From Pomacea canaliculata (lineage: Eukaryota > Mollusca > Gastropoda > Architaenioglossa > Ampullariidae): DNA of 64,000 nt. The notes beneath the pieces were generated by a model, which was not told the DNA's origin, searched no databases, and was given only the letters and a program-made list of their open reading frames with translations. The DNA lies in NCBI RefSeq assembly GCF_003073045.1, contig NC_037590.1, positions 24,330,449-24,394,448 of the forward strand, written 5' to 3'. Position numbers and translations under genes: made by a program. Below, piece after piece: positions 45,311 through 59,489 of this stretch (positions within the stretch are counted from its first letter, which is position 1; each line of letters starts with the position of its first letter).

Positions 45311-48300
45311 TACTTATCAATAAATACACGCTTACCTAACGGACCTGGGACTCTATGGGTCTCAATGTCGATCATTATCTATAGAGGTAAGGTACGCTCC
45401 TCCTGAATGACTTGCAGCTCCTGGTGGTGATGCAATGGGTTGATTGAGAACTTTTCCTCAGCTATAGATCGAAACACAAAGCCGTGAGCATTAATATCTT
45501 TCTTTTACAGCCAGATGTGTGTGCAAGAGAGAATATTAATCGCCTTTTATTCGACCAGCAACAACAGTTAATATGAGCACCATGCCCAGCTTTGCCATAG
45601 TGGAGAAAGCTATAGCTCTGGGTCTTCTAATCCACCACAACCACCCTTTTCTTTTCTATCTCCTTTTTCTGCTGCAAATGTGCGAAGATTTTTTTTTTCG
45701 CTCTCCATCTTTTCAGCTCAGGCTTTGCTATCAACCACATGATAATTATGTGGGTCTCCATGGGTGCAAACTTCAGTAACCAGCTGAGTGTATGTGCACA
45801 ATCAGAGCTTAAAATGAACAAAAACATCGAATCGACGTAGAAATTTAGTAAATATATGAGCAACAGAGCGAGCAGATGAAGAAAGAAAAAAAAGGGCTAA
45901 TTAATAAATCAGATATTAAACTTCAGTTTTTTACATCCGTCACCCACACAGCTGCCCACCTTTTACACCTGACGTTGTAGCGTTGTGAACTGAAAGTGAA
46001 GTTTCATGTGAATGGTCCAGGGTGCTTTCTGAGGTTAGCTGTTATAACTTAGACCGTCGATCGATCTGGGGTAACCCTCGAGGTACCCTGCTCGAAAAGG
46101 ATAAGAAATAGATTGCTATGCTCAGTTAGCAGGGTCAATAAATAGACCCATACATAGCTATGAATGATTAGCACTCAGTAAGAATATTTAATGGAGCTAA
46201 GGCGCGCTTATCCGAAATATTTGCGTGCATGCAGTGTCCTCGTGTCTCTCTCCCCACATCTCTCTCTCACACAATGATGGGGAGGGAGGTATATTTTTTC
46301 AGTCCATTTCTCATGCCCGGTTTTGTTTACAGATGCATCCTGGGAGCTGGACGACACATGACAGACACTTTGGCGTGTCTCTGGACGGTGTCTTGCCGAT
46401 GTTCTTGACGACGGTGATGTGAGAAAGGCCCACACAGGCAACAAGAAGCCTACATCTTTGCAGGAAGTGACGACAATGTAAACTGTCAGCGCATTTACAT
46501 TTTTGTTACTCTCTCTTTACAGCTTCCTATCCATTAAAGGCAGGGTAACTTTCTACCTCCTGTGCAATCACTCACATAAGCACGCACGCCAGTTCGATCA
46601 GTCCCTTCTCCAACAAACATCCCTCACATTGCGCACCTTTGTTTTATGGACCAACAATTGTTAACAGGCTCCAGAATACAGTTCCAACGCAGAGGTCACT
46701 GTTGAGTGAATAGTATTGTGCGTGCTTGATATCATCAGTCCACAAAGACCGTTGAAGGAACAAACCGTTTGTTAGTAGAACAAGAGGCATGCGACTACAG
46801 TTTCACTGTCATGAATGGTATATCACACTACATTCACCACTGGTCTCTATGGGTGTTATTATTCAAAGCGGATTTAGGAATGAAAGGAAACATTTTAGAG
46901 AAAACAATGGTGTGGGTGCCTGTGCGCGCATTCATGCCAATAGAATTTATAATTGAGACTATGGGTCTACAGTATGCCAGCTACTTCCAACATTTACTTG
47001 GGTAGCAGATGCACAGTACCGTCGGCAAAATTAGGAAAGAGGCCTACACTGCATGTGCCAAGTGCACACACATGCTTGCACACCGTCATGGTAACTTTTA
47101 AACTGTTATCAAACCACAATGCCAACCACATGATTGCTAGCCTTTCCAACTATTGTCCTATCATATAGGTCACCCATAAAATTTCCTCCTCACTACTATC
47201 AAAGAACTGCAATGTACCCCTGTTGCTCTATTTAAACATGCTATTTTCTGAACAGGACAACATTAATACACAGTCGTATCTATTGTTCCACAGCAGCAAC
47301 AGGCATAGCTAAAACTGATGTAAGAAAACATTCACAGATTGGGCCAAGAACTTCAACAGAATTGTAAGACAATATCTGAAACAAAGCAGCAGTGAACATT
47401 TCAGAAATGAGACCAATCTGACATAGGTCATCTGTCCTTCCACCCCATTCTACTGCATGCTGGATGAATGTACGAGCACCAGAATGAGGCTGACAGCCCT
47501 TGTATGCATGCACCAGCACCGTCCGTCAGGATAATTACCTCAGGGAAAGATGGTCATGTTGACAGCGTACATTGTTTTAAGATAACGCACAAGCATGATG
47601 TGGAATGTACACTTACATGTACCAGAAGAACACCTAGACAGATGCATTTGTGTAACTAGCAAAGGAAAATGTCCAATGACTCCAAGGTAAGAATTATGTT
47701 TATTTTCTAAAACACAAAGAAATTACTACAGCAGTTTTGGTGGAAGGATGGAAACATGCATGAAATATGTGACATTTTTCAGATGTTGGACGATAAAGCA
47801 GTTGACCTCTTCAAACAATTTATTTTTGCCAACAAATTATACACAGTGCATGAGAAACAAATGTGAGAACATTTCTGCAATCTTTGTAAAGATTTAAATT
47901 TAAAAACAAAGTTTAATCAAAACCACCTGATTTCAGTATTTCTTTAATGGTTAAATAGCCAAAAGCATGCATTTCACAAAAAATGTTATTTCCTAGCAAG
48001 AAAATTCATTATAGGAAGTTAGCTGCAAGATACACAAGACATTAAATAATAAGTTCTAGATCCAGTTGCTGACACCAACAGATGACAACAGACTAATGTA
48101 TGTTAAGGGAGAACCACCTATGCAAAAGCACAACCTAAACCAATGACTTAATTGTCTCTGTAGTTCTCTATTCAGAGCCACATTATCCTCTTTTCCCAGA
48201 AAAATAAGCGCTTACTAAACATTTTTAACAAAAGAAAAGTCTATTTGGAGAAACATTTTTTTTGAGAAATCCATTTTTCTCAGCATTATTGACAAACTAG

Positions 48301-50874
48301 AATGGTACTTTATGAGGACTGTGGAGTGGCCGAACACCCTGAATATGAGTTCTTGGGCAATACAATATTATCACAGTTAACAGCAGTAACTCTTTTCTAG
48401 TGAAGCATAGGTGAGAAGCTTTCAAAAGCATTTGTAGATAATATATGTCAGCTTAAACTTTGATATGTTTTAAACTCTTTTTTCTCTATATATCCACACC
48501 CACAAATACAGATTATTTTACACAATCTCTCTCACATACACACACATATAAACACACACATGTAGTAGCGTTTAACCTTTCTGGCCAGGCAGCATGAGGA
48601 CTGGTGTCAGCTGTTTGTAGAAAGTGATCCTAACTTTTGAGAGTGAAAGAAAGTGTTGGCTGATGGCACTGTGTTATGGAAAAGAGGGCAATATGAAAGC
48701 TTATACAATCCACCCTGGATCATACAGCAGAGCCACTATAAATGACTTAATCAGTGTATACAGACTGTCAGAGCACAACTGCATGCATACTTACACAGAC
48801 ACTTGATCAAACATATCTGAAATATTTCACTCATATCAATCAATTTGGTACCAATAATAGAAAAATAACAGTGCTAATGTGTAGCTCTGATTGTCACTCC
48901 CACTATCAATCTATACTTAACATGTTAATAATTTTCAGTGTTCATTGATATGAAGTATAGGGTTTCACTCAATCTAATGCAAGTAATGTTTCATGTTGAT
49001 ATGAAGTGCTGGTTGTCATTCTATCAATCTATATTTAACCTCATGCAAATGTTTAATGTTAATTGATATGAAATGCTGGTTGCTGCTTTCATTTTGTTTT
49101 ACAGGTAAGTCCAACACAGCACATTCTGACATCAATGTTAAATTAATGGCTGCCTGTCATACCTTTCTGACACATCAAAGTGTAAGATAAGCTCATAGTA
49201 CAAACCTCATATTAACCCACAGTAACTTCTTCTTTCTCACAGCCCATTCCTCCCCACAAGAAAAAAAAGCATTTTTAATTTATCTTAGAAAAATATGGTA
49301 AACTATGACAAATTTAAATAACGATGTAAAAATCATATCATACTGGAATAATATATTTAGTTTGACAGAATATTTTATAAATCAAAGCATAATTGTAATA
49401 AAATATGTTTTTGTTTTGAAATGCATGGGTTAATCTGAAACTGATGTAGATATACTAATTACTTATTGATATGAAAAAGTCATGCAGTACAATTTCTGGG
49501 CTAAACATAGAATACTTAATACCTTCAACTCTCAGCATTATTTTATGCATTTTCTTGAATGTGTGTGTAGGCCAGTCTCCTCCAAAACCAATACTTGTGT
49601 GTACACACAAATGCATGCATGCCCTCCCACACACACCCCCTAGGTACAAAATGTTCAGTCTGTTAAAGAAAACTAAAAGATCCCCATGATACCCTTTATT
49701 AGAAAATAAAAAGCACTCTGAAGATGTGCATGTAACCAGAATGTGTATTAAAAACATGCTTACATCTGCACAAGCATACTTGAAAAATTAGTTTTCTTTG
49801 ATATCTTTAACACAGGGTGAAAATCCAATGACTGGAACGGATAATTTAAAACACCAGGGATGTAGACAAACTTAGAACTGGACGGGCAGTTGCAGGTATC
49901 CAGCACATGAATGTATCATTCTAAAAACAGCATACATCAGAAACATTGGACAAATGGACATTCAGTCAAAGTTTTGAAGAATTCCAACAGATTACAAACT
50001 CAGTAAAAATATAAACATTAATATGTCACTGATGTGTTTGTACGACCAGCATGAGAAGGCTCAAGTCCTTATGTGTCTGTGATATGTTCGCATGAGAACA
50101 CTTATAACTGAACATCATATACATTTATCTGCTTCATAAAGAGGGAAAAAAAAACCCCTACCACTGTAAGATTACCCACTAAATTTAAGCACACGTCTTC
50201 TAGCATTTTCTCTGCTTGCTCTAGTTTTAAAGCAAACCACCATGACCTAAATAAATTTCATTCTCTTGCACAATATCTGCCATAAATATAATAATCACTT
50301 TTAGTTTTGCCCTTGTGATGCTATTATAAAGATAGATATGCTGATTCTGTTCTGTTAGCTGCTTTCTAATGTAGGGCTACATACAATTGTCATCCTCCCT
50401 AAATATTTTTATCATTTCAACAATTGTACAAGCACAAAAGAATGTTTGCATTGTAATATATTTTATGAAGCATATAGCATAATACCCAAAAGATCAAATA
50501 AACTACTTTCCAACACTTTGACTTCATCAAACTGTAAATGATACATATAACAGAAGCTGATCTCTTTTTTCCCCACGAACAAGTATAATTGTTATACTCA
50601 TTTTAATAATCTGTAACCAATTTTCTATAAAGAAAGTAAGGCAACTCCCAAAATAACTTTTCTCTCCATGGCAGAACAAGGGATCAGATCTATTAGATCA
50701 GATGAGATTCCTGCTCTCATGGGGAAAAGTGCATAGCGGAATACATACAATCCATAGCCAAATGACTGGCAGATATCCTGGAAATCGAACTTCTCTTCCA
50801 TATGAGTGTCATCTCTGTAAGCACCGGCCTCTTTCCTAGAAAGCTGTATCCTGAGAAACTCACCTCCTTATTTG
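45311..50874. other. Region between the two-helix gene and IFT140
   Basis: This should hold the 5' flank of the gene at 41362-45271 and the 3' UTR of IFT140. A candidate variant polyadenylation signal (ATTAAA, minus strand, 50602-50607) lies about 270 bases after the IFT140 stop. AT content rises visibly from about 46.5 kb rightwards. The only notable frame is 47280-47519; otherwise nothing recognisable. Confidence 0.5.
47280..47519 (-). CDS. Unassigned open frame, 79 codons
   Basis: The minus-strand frame includes RTDDLCQIGLISEMFTAALF and ends PVAAVEQ. Composition is not low-complexity and looks protein-like. No family is recognised, there is no clear splice context, and it could be an exon fragment or chance. 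Confidence 0.2.
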   Translation of the reverse strand: MLVHAYKGCQPHSGARTFIQHAVEWGGRTDDLCQIGLISEMFTAALFQILSYNSVEVLGPICECFLTSVLAMPVAAVEQ

Positions 50875-53800
50875 TCAAACATTGTCACCTGCAGAATATA
50901 CATCATCTATCACCTCTTCTTCGACAAAGCCACCTTCTTCTTCATCTTCTCCCTCACGGCTGAAGCCATTAATGCGATTGCTTGAGCCATAGTTCTTCAT
51001 TGGGATGTTCAGTGCCTGGTGTATAGCTTTGATGGTCTTCATGTTCACATAGTATGCCAGCTGAGAGCTTGGCATCTTGCCACACATCTCCTCCAGACTA
51101 GCATAGGCCTGCCATCAGTCAGCATACAGTACATTAGCTAAACACTTACAGCACAAAGTGAACAACTGTCTATTATATGAATAAACAACAACACATATGC
51201 AGTATCTTGTCTACTATACAAATGACTCTTCTGCAACAAATATCATATGTGCAATTCATCTTAAACATACATGATGTGCACATTTCAAGCATGCTGTTCT
51301 ACTCTTCCTTCATCAATAGCATTTGATATCATTAACATAACACCACCATTTATCATTTATCATCAATATACCATTAACCAAAGTGATTAAAGAACTATGC
51401 TAAAAACTCACAGCCTTCCAACGCTCCTTGCGGGCATAATGCTCAATCAAGAAGCCATAAACGTCACCGATACGAACAGCAGTGTCCACATCAGCTTCTT
51501 CCAGAAGTACTTGACACTGCTTGGCCGCCTCCTCTGCATTTTCATCATACAGTCTGAAAAAAATATCAGGAAAGACTTTTACACTTCATGCTACACAAAA
51601 ATAATGAAAAAAATGTAAATAACATATAAATATCTTACTATTAAAAATTCATAGCAAATACTTTTGCAACTTTTATTGTGAATGCGTACATACCTTCGTG
51701 CAGATACAAATCTTTTGATGAGCGTCATCTTATGTTTGAGCTGGCCAAGTTGATCTTCTTTCACTCCTTCCTCACCCTGGGCTTTACTCAGGCACTTGTA
51801 TGCTTCCCCAAGAGCCCCAAGTGCTTTGTCGTAATTCTGGTACTCATCAATTTCAACCTGTGATAATAAAGGTCCCACAGAAAAATAACCCAATTAAAGT
51901 CGTTGTTAGAAACAATATTAAGTCTTGTTTTAGATGTCATCGTTACTGGGTAAATCCAAAGCCCATATTTAAACAGACAAAAGGAATAATAACATACTAC
52001 CAATAACAATAATACTAATTAAAAGATTGCTGAGTGCAATACCCCAGCCAAAGTTAGGATCATTATCCTTCACCAAGAAAACAAATTTAAACAAAGTAAA
52101 AGTAACACCCGCATGAAGTGTTGGTAATCAAACACCATGAAGAAATGCTCTAGCACAATGAGCAAGAAACAAAGTTGTGAAAAGAAGCTGGTGAGTCTTT
52201 CTTGAACAGATGAGGAGCAGCACAGGAAAAGTTCTTGCTGATAATGGTAATAATATTAGACTATTTCCAACAAGAATATTTTATCATTTCTTTTAATTCC
52301 AATGTCTTGACAGCAAAAATCTATGATCTGTTAACACCAAATAATGCCAAACCTGTGCACAGGCTTCATAAAAAGAGGCCAGAGAGTCCAGTGCTCTCCC
52401 TTTAGTGTAAAAAGCTATAATATTCTTCATGATCTCTGGGTCTTTTCGCCAGTCCACAGACTGCAGGTAGTTGGCGGCCATGACATAAATCTCCTTCTGT
52501 CGGGAGACTCCAGCAAAGAACACAATCTTCTCTGTGTCTCCAGATTTCAGGAGGGCTTTCATTGCCTGCAGACACAATGTCATTCTAGATTTCATGGTAA
52601 TTAAAACTAATGTCTGTAATAAAAAATAATTTTACTTTATTTAAGAATAGTGACATGTTCTATTTTCTAACTATACCCAGATGAAGCAAACAGAATTTTG
52701 GGGTACAATCTGTTGCATTTAATGCCACTGAACAATTGCCCTCATGAAGTCTGCTTTGCATTTGCATCATAGGTGTGGTTTGTTTCTACTTCTACTTTAC
52801 TATAAGTAATAATCTCTAGGACTGGCCATGACATGCTCCCAAGCTAGCAGTCATGACATGGACTAGCACTCACCTTGACCTTATTGCCTGCTTGCGTGAA
52901 CTTCTTGGTGGCCAGGTGGTACTGGCCCTGCAGCATGCACACCTCTGCAACAGCCTCCAGCAGCTTCAGCCGTTCCATGTCATCCCCCTCCCCTGCCCCA
53001 TCCTGTCTGCCTGGAGTCAGCTTCTCAGCTAGGTCCTCCGTGATCTCCACATGTTGGTCCATGCAGATCTTTACTGCTTCCCAGTACTGGAAACCAAAAG
53101 GCAATCCACAAAGTTAAAAACTCTCAACCTTGAAGTAAAGCCACGGCAACAAGACATGCCCTAGTTGCAACAAGAAGGGAAAGCTACCATGGATGAGGGT
53201 AATAAGTCTGCTCCCCTTTAGAGTGGCTGGCTACAAAGTGTGAGGCTCAGTGGATAAGTCCAGTAGTTGTGTGTTGCAATGGTCTTTCTGTTATTATGTT
53301 ATCTGTTAGCCTTCAGTTATTGATGGTTTGCTTTTAAGACATGGGTTTTAATGGCTTTGTGAGTAAACCAACATATTTACTGCAGGAAAACAATTTGAAA
53401 GCAAAATAAACATAAAAGAAACCACCTTTTTGCCCATAGCTAGGAGGTCCACTGCCTTGTCATACTGGCCATTGTCTAGAAAGAAGTTTGCACATCTCTG
53501 AAGGAGTTCCGGATCAGCACGCTCATCAAGATCACTGGAGATCATCTGCAATGCTCCAAACTGCTTTGCTGTAAAAGCCAGGTCCAATGCTTTGGAAAAA
53601 TTACCTGCCTGTTTGCACAAAACAATAAAGCTTTTATACCAGATGAAGTATAAATGATAAATACATGTGAAAACATGAATACTCACTTCTTAAAAGTTAC
53701 CATGTATCTGGCTTACCAGAAAACATCTATCAATCTTCTTCTGCCAAAAACTTACCCATGGTATCAAGGATATATTGTAACCAAAGCAATAATGAAATCA

Positions 53801-56800
53801 GCAATTATAAGATACAGTTGAATCAACCATCTTACTATCCAGTTCACTTACTATCAAGTTACCTGCATGGTAATTGTAAAATTGTGAGAATGAGTCCAGA
53901 GCCCATACACTCCTAGCTGCCTACATGAGCACATTAACTTACTAATACCAACTCCTAGCTGCCTGCAGGAGCATACATACTTTATGATACAACATAACTG
54001 CTTTGTCCACTGTGTTAGGGCGCTGTTCAAAATACCGCGCTGCCTCCATCATGTCCTCTGGTCGTCCCATAAGAGCCAAGTTTATTAGCTGATCTTCAAA
54101 GTTGTTTTCCTGAGATAATTATAACAAGAAGATAACCTCCACACTATTTCTTAATTTAATTCAATGTTCTTGCAAGCTTAGTCCAGACAAAGCATTTTTT
54201 TAAAAGACTTTCAAAGTTAATAAGATGGTAAATTTTGCAACTGTAGGCTATGAAGTTCTTCTGTTGATAACAAAAACAACTACTTGTTCTAGAGACAAAT
54301 GGACCACGGTGTTCTAGCATGATTCATTATGCACATGATAGTGATTGAAAATAACAATTTTCACATTCCTGCAGTTCACTATATCATCAGTTCAGGAATT
54401 TATGAAACCGATGACAGAAAGATGCAGAAAGTTCTGCGCTATAATGCCAGACACCTCACCAATCCAAATTAAAAATTATAGCAAGGTACAAAAATCAAGC
54501 AGTCACAATACCTTGCACAGTCTGATGGCACTGCCATAAGCCTGTGCTCTTGTGAAGAAATGTATTGCCTCTTTTATCTGATCTTGGTTTTCATACTGAC
54601 GAGCCAAATAGTAACAAGCTGCTTTGTCACCTGTGTCATTGCACACTTTAGATGCCTGCACACATAAAACATGAATTTAACTCATAAATCATACAGTGGA
54701 TGCACCTGTGATAAACAAGTAAAAATGAATTGTTTAATATTTTAAGGTGAATGACTCATATAAGCTCAACTTCAAAAACACTACTGACTGGTTCTGAGTA
54801 GCTTCTAATCTTAAATCAATACTCTTTTACATCCCACAAAATTTAATAACATAAACTGTCATGTTCTGTTCCTGAATATTCAAAGTGAATAGTAAAGCCC
54901 TCTTCACCAAAACAAAAACAAACAAGGCTAACAGAAGTTCACCTATTTAATAAAACATATTCTTTTGAGTAGCAAATAACCATTCAGCTCTACAAAATGC
55001 TTTGGGATTAAGAGAGTGCTGAAGATACCACATGAAACAACATCCAGTAGGATAATAAATTTTCATGATAATGGTCTCACCAGAAAGCATGGGGAATGAT
55101 CAATGAAAATATAACAGATTAATAAAGACAAACTGTTTCTAATTAAAAAGAATAATAAATAAATAATGTGAGATATGCTGCTTAACTTAAAAAAAAACAC
55201 AGTTCACCTTCTCCATGTTACCACAGTAGCAGTATACACGAACTAGAGAGAAGTAGTCCTGGGCAGTCTCATAATACTGAATGGCTGTGTCCATGTCTCC
55301 TGTGCTCTCCATAAACTGTGCCCACCACTGTCGCAGTTTCCTAGAAACATATACTACTATTGTGCTTTCCCTTCTCTACAGCCATCACAATCACTAATGC
55401 AAACTACATCCATGATTCAAAGGCCACAAAGGTGGTTCATATTATTACCATGACAATATCATGATATTTTGATGCCTTGCTCTATTGCAGCTTTACTTTA
55501 TACAAGAAAAACCTTAGTGGACTAATAGTTTCCTCACTTGTCTTTGCTTTTACTGATGTACTGTTCAAGCTGATCAGAGTCATCCACCAACATGCGTGGC
55601 ACTTCAAACCTGTGAGTCTCAGACTTTTCGTAGCTATTAGGCACACAGAGACAAAAATCTGACATATAAGCCAAGTAGCTAAGCAGGATAAAATTTATTT
55701 TCTCAAATTAAAAAAATGCCACAGTGTTAGATTTAGAACTGCTCAACTGTCATAAAACTTCTACATTTTCTGTAGTGTTTCCATCTTCTGTTAAAGTCAA
55801 CCTAATATTCAAGTCACAGCAAATGTTCTTTCTGAAATATTTGGTTTTAGGTTCAATAAAGTGTTCATGAGATCCTAAAAATTTTCTTTGAATAAGTCTT
55901 TCTGAGTTAACATTCAACATGGACTTCAAATGACAAGAAATTAATAAAAAATAAACATGTGTTTATAGTGTTTGTATTTTGTTAAAACTATAAATGGTAC
56001 CATCTGACATAAATTATCATAACACATTAGTTAAAAAGAAATTTAATATTAAATAGTCAATCCATCTTAACTCCGATTTAGGTTGATATTATGACTACTG
56101 CAAATAAACCTGATCCCTCTCTCACTTTGGAATGGCTCCAATAGTGTTTCCATGATCCTCCAGATGGCGTGCATAGTTGTAGTAGGTGGTGCGCAAGTGA
56201 ATACGGTCATACATCTCTGCTGTTTCTAAAGCCTGAATATGACAAACATAAACAAGACGTCCTGATATATTAGGTAGATCCACCAGAAACACAACAGACA
56301 ATACTAGCAAACAAATGTACTAAAACTTACAAGGAAATGCAACAAGAACTCCAAACAGTTCATTTATTATTCCATGTAATTTTCAGGAAACTAAACAAAG
56401 CCACGTTTGTGTTGCAAATAATTCATAAGAATAACAGGGAAAATGTGTCATGTCTCCATTATTTTTTGTTCAAACAGCCAAATAGATATTGCTGCTTTGT
56501 TTCAGCATTCTTCTGTTTTAGAAGATGTAAATTTTTCATGATATATTTGGTATAACTCTTTAATATAAAAAAAGTGACTGTTGACCAACAAAAATGACAC
56601 AGGAAACTAATCATGTCAACTCCTTCTTACCTTTCCCCACTGGCCTTGATCCTGGTAGAACTCATTCAAAAGGTCATAGCGCTTGCAGTTTTTTAGCAGC
56701 CGTTCTGCATCTTCCTGCATATGATAAATAAGACCCTGCATTACTCTTCATATTTGTTTTAACAGTTTAGAAACTATCAACCAGATCCATCTCCTATGAT

Positions 56801-59489
56801 ACATTTATAAGCTGAACTAACAAAAACTATGATATGACTGCAATTTCCTACAACAGGAGAGCCTACTCTTCTGAAAGAAGTGTCATAGCTGCAGCCTTAT
56901 CTTAAGCTAATCAAGCAACCAACAAGAGGAATAATTATCTCAGGCATATTTAACAAACTAAATAAAAAAAAAAATCTTCAACATTAGGAAGAAGTTGAAC
57001 ATGACCACAAATGGCTTCTTGCTAGTGAAGATCTCAGGTTTAAAATCAAAAACAAGACTATATCAGCTTGGCAAGAAATGACTTGCATAAAGTCCAAGTT
57101 GAATGGCCAGAACTGCAACTCTGGCATCCAGTTCAGGCTCTTTCATTGCCTCTCGAAGTGCCTTGGCTCCTCGTGCATGACCCATGTTGCCAAGACAGAC
57201 GCTTGCCACATCAAGTCGACGACTCTTAACACACATTTTTGCCATATTCTCCCAGACAGATTCACTGTAAAAGTTAAGCATTTCATATCTGAAGTTTTAT
57301 CCGCTGTTTGCTTAAGAAATTGTACCTAAACATTCTGGTTCATCTTGAAAGAGCTACTGATGAAAAAAAAAACCCAAAAAAACCATAATAACTATACCTC
57401 ATCCAGACTTTGCCACTCTGTAACATCTTTAATCATCCCTGTTCCAAAAATTAACTGAATCTCTGGTCTAGACACAGAGTAGCATCCTGATTTTGTTAAT
57501 ACCAAATTATTTTCAAATCCCTGGTTTTAGGAAGATCAATATATCTTAAAGATATATCTCAATGAGTATCAATACTGGACATTAACTTTTAAATTAAAAA
57601 TTGCTACATGGCACTAATGCCCAATATTGACCAGGATTTAACACACTGTGTGACTACTGCCATTATTTGGTCACTCCACAATAATAGCAGTCAGAATGAC
57701 AGTAAACCACTAGTGTCTAATGAGTTAACGAACTAGCGGGGTGAAATTTGTTTTTCTAATGACTGGGTAAGGCTCAGTATTTCCCCAAATCCGGATGAAT
57801 ATTCTCCATTTCAGTCTCGAAATAAATACCTACAAACATCACCATACACAGAAAGAGGCAGGAAAGCACATGGATATATTTATATAATTATGTTGTAAAT
57901 GCGTCAGGCAATGAGGTGGCAGGAATCGTTTATCAGGCATACTGTGATATCACAGTTTTAACTTTTAACTAGACCTAGCCACTGCACAGAAATAGTTCTG
58001 AATCATCAAAAACAAAGCTCTTACCACCTCACATAATACAAAAAAGTGAAAAATCCAAACGTTATCAAAATTGTTGGAGAACAAGTATTAATTGTCCTAT
58101 GGACAATGGACTCCAAGAATCTGGTTTTCCTTCCTTTTCCCTTGACTCAAAAGATGACATGAAATGACTGAGAACGGGTGACCATGAATGCAATGTGAGA
58201 GATTTCTGTTAACAAAATCTACACTTATAGTTTTGTCTTGTTATCAGATGTTTTTTGTTTCTTACAAGAGTTCCAAGGTGGAGTGCATTGTTCATAGGAC
58301 TACCCACTTCAAATGCATAATCTTTAAAAAAAAAACATAAATAAAAGGCAATATGTAAATGGATCAGAACTGAACTTATATCACATTAAAAGAAAACCTG
58401 ACTATGTCTGTCTCAAAACTGATAGCAGGCAAAAGTTGACCCAAAGTGAATTTTATTATGCCTTAATTTAAATTAACAGTCATAAGTCATAACAAACTGG
58501 AGGTTCTTACCATTTGTAAAATGAACTGTAAAGTTTGAAAAGATGTCACAGAACCTTTATTTGGCTTAGCTGAATTCTGACATGAAGTAGAATTCCTTCC
58601 ATCTATAGAAGGTTGCACCAAATTCTGAGATTAATTTTTGGTGTGCAAACCATTTAAGTCTAAACTGCACAGGATGTATACAATGCATTTTGGTAACAAC
58701 GGCCTAATTTTTGGCAGTTCTGCATGTCCTCTGTCATTTCATCACTTTTTCTTTACTGAACATGCATACTCAGAAGGCCTACAAGAATCTTGCAGGGCCT
58801 AAAAGTTAAATCAATAGAAGCCAACCTTTTGATCAGTTTGATGGATTTAAAAGCCTCATCCATGTTGCCTGTTGTAAGATGGAAACTGAAATTCATCATT
58901 GCATCTCGGGTGACACGGTCACTTGATTCCAGTCCAACAAAGTCACGCATAATTTTACGAGCAACAAGCTTGTGGTAAGTGACTGCTCCTGTCTCTGGGT
59001 TAACAAACTGGTTGTTGGAAGTATCACCACCATCATCATCAGACGACTTGTTTTCTGTCTGGTATTTATGACAAGACACAAGTAACAAACTCACATTTTT
59101 TTTACTATAACATTAATTTGTATCAACATCTTAATCATAAGGGGGATAAAAAGGAAACACGACTTTTAAAAATTCAAAATGTTGCCTAAACAATGAGCTA
59201 AGTTTGATCAAATCTAATTCAACTCAGTCAGACCAGACATTTATGAACAAGAACTGGAAAGTAGACAAAAATGTATGTCACATTAATGGTCTGCTCAAAG
59301 CCAACTGACTTAAAAAAAAGCAGTTTTCAATTGTTTGTAAGCTATCACATTTACTGACCTTTTTGACAAAGTAAGATATGGAACCTCAATGCCCAATAGT
59401 GTGTTGTACTGTGGTGACATTGGAAAACTGTCTTGAATTAGCACCCCATTCTCAGAAGTACAAAAAAGAGACACAACCATTGTCTCCAC
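50875..59489 (-). CDS. IFT140: IFT140 TPR-rich C-terminal half (15 exons)
   Basis: These exons encode the helical tetratricopeptide-like repeats that assemble IFT-A. They begin with the linker ending EVPYLTL and continue through [90 protein letters not shown] and [18 protein letters not shown]. The terminal residues include [16 protein letters not shown] and the stop is TGA at 50875-50877. Confidence 0.94.

Noticed and set aside
58263-58322. Apparent IFT140 exon on the minus strand reading [19 protein letters not shown] between AG and GTAAGA
   Set aside because: Inserted between the flanking exons it is out of phase and meets a stop at once. The flanking exons join directly into the conserved sequence [14 protein letters not shown].
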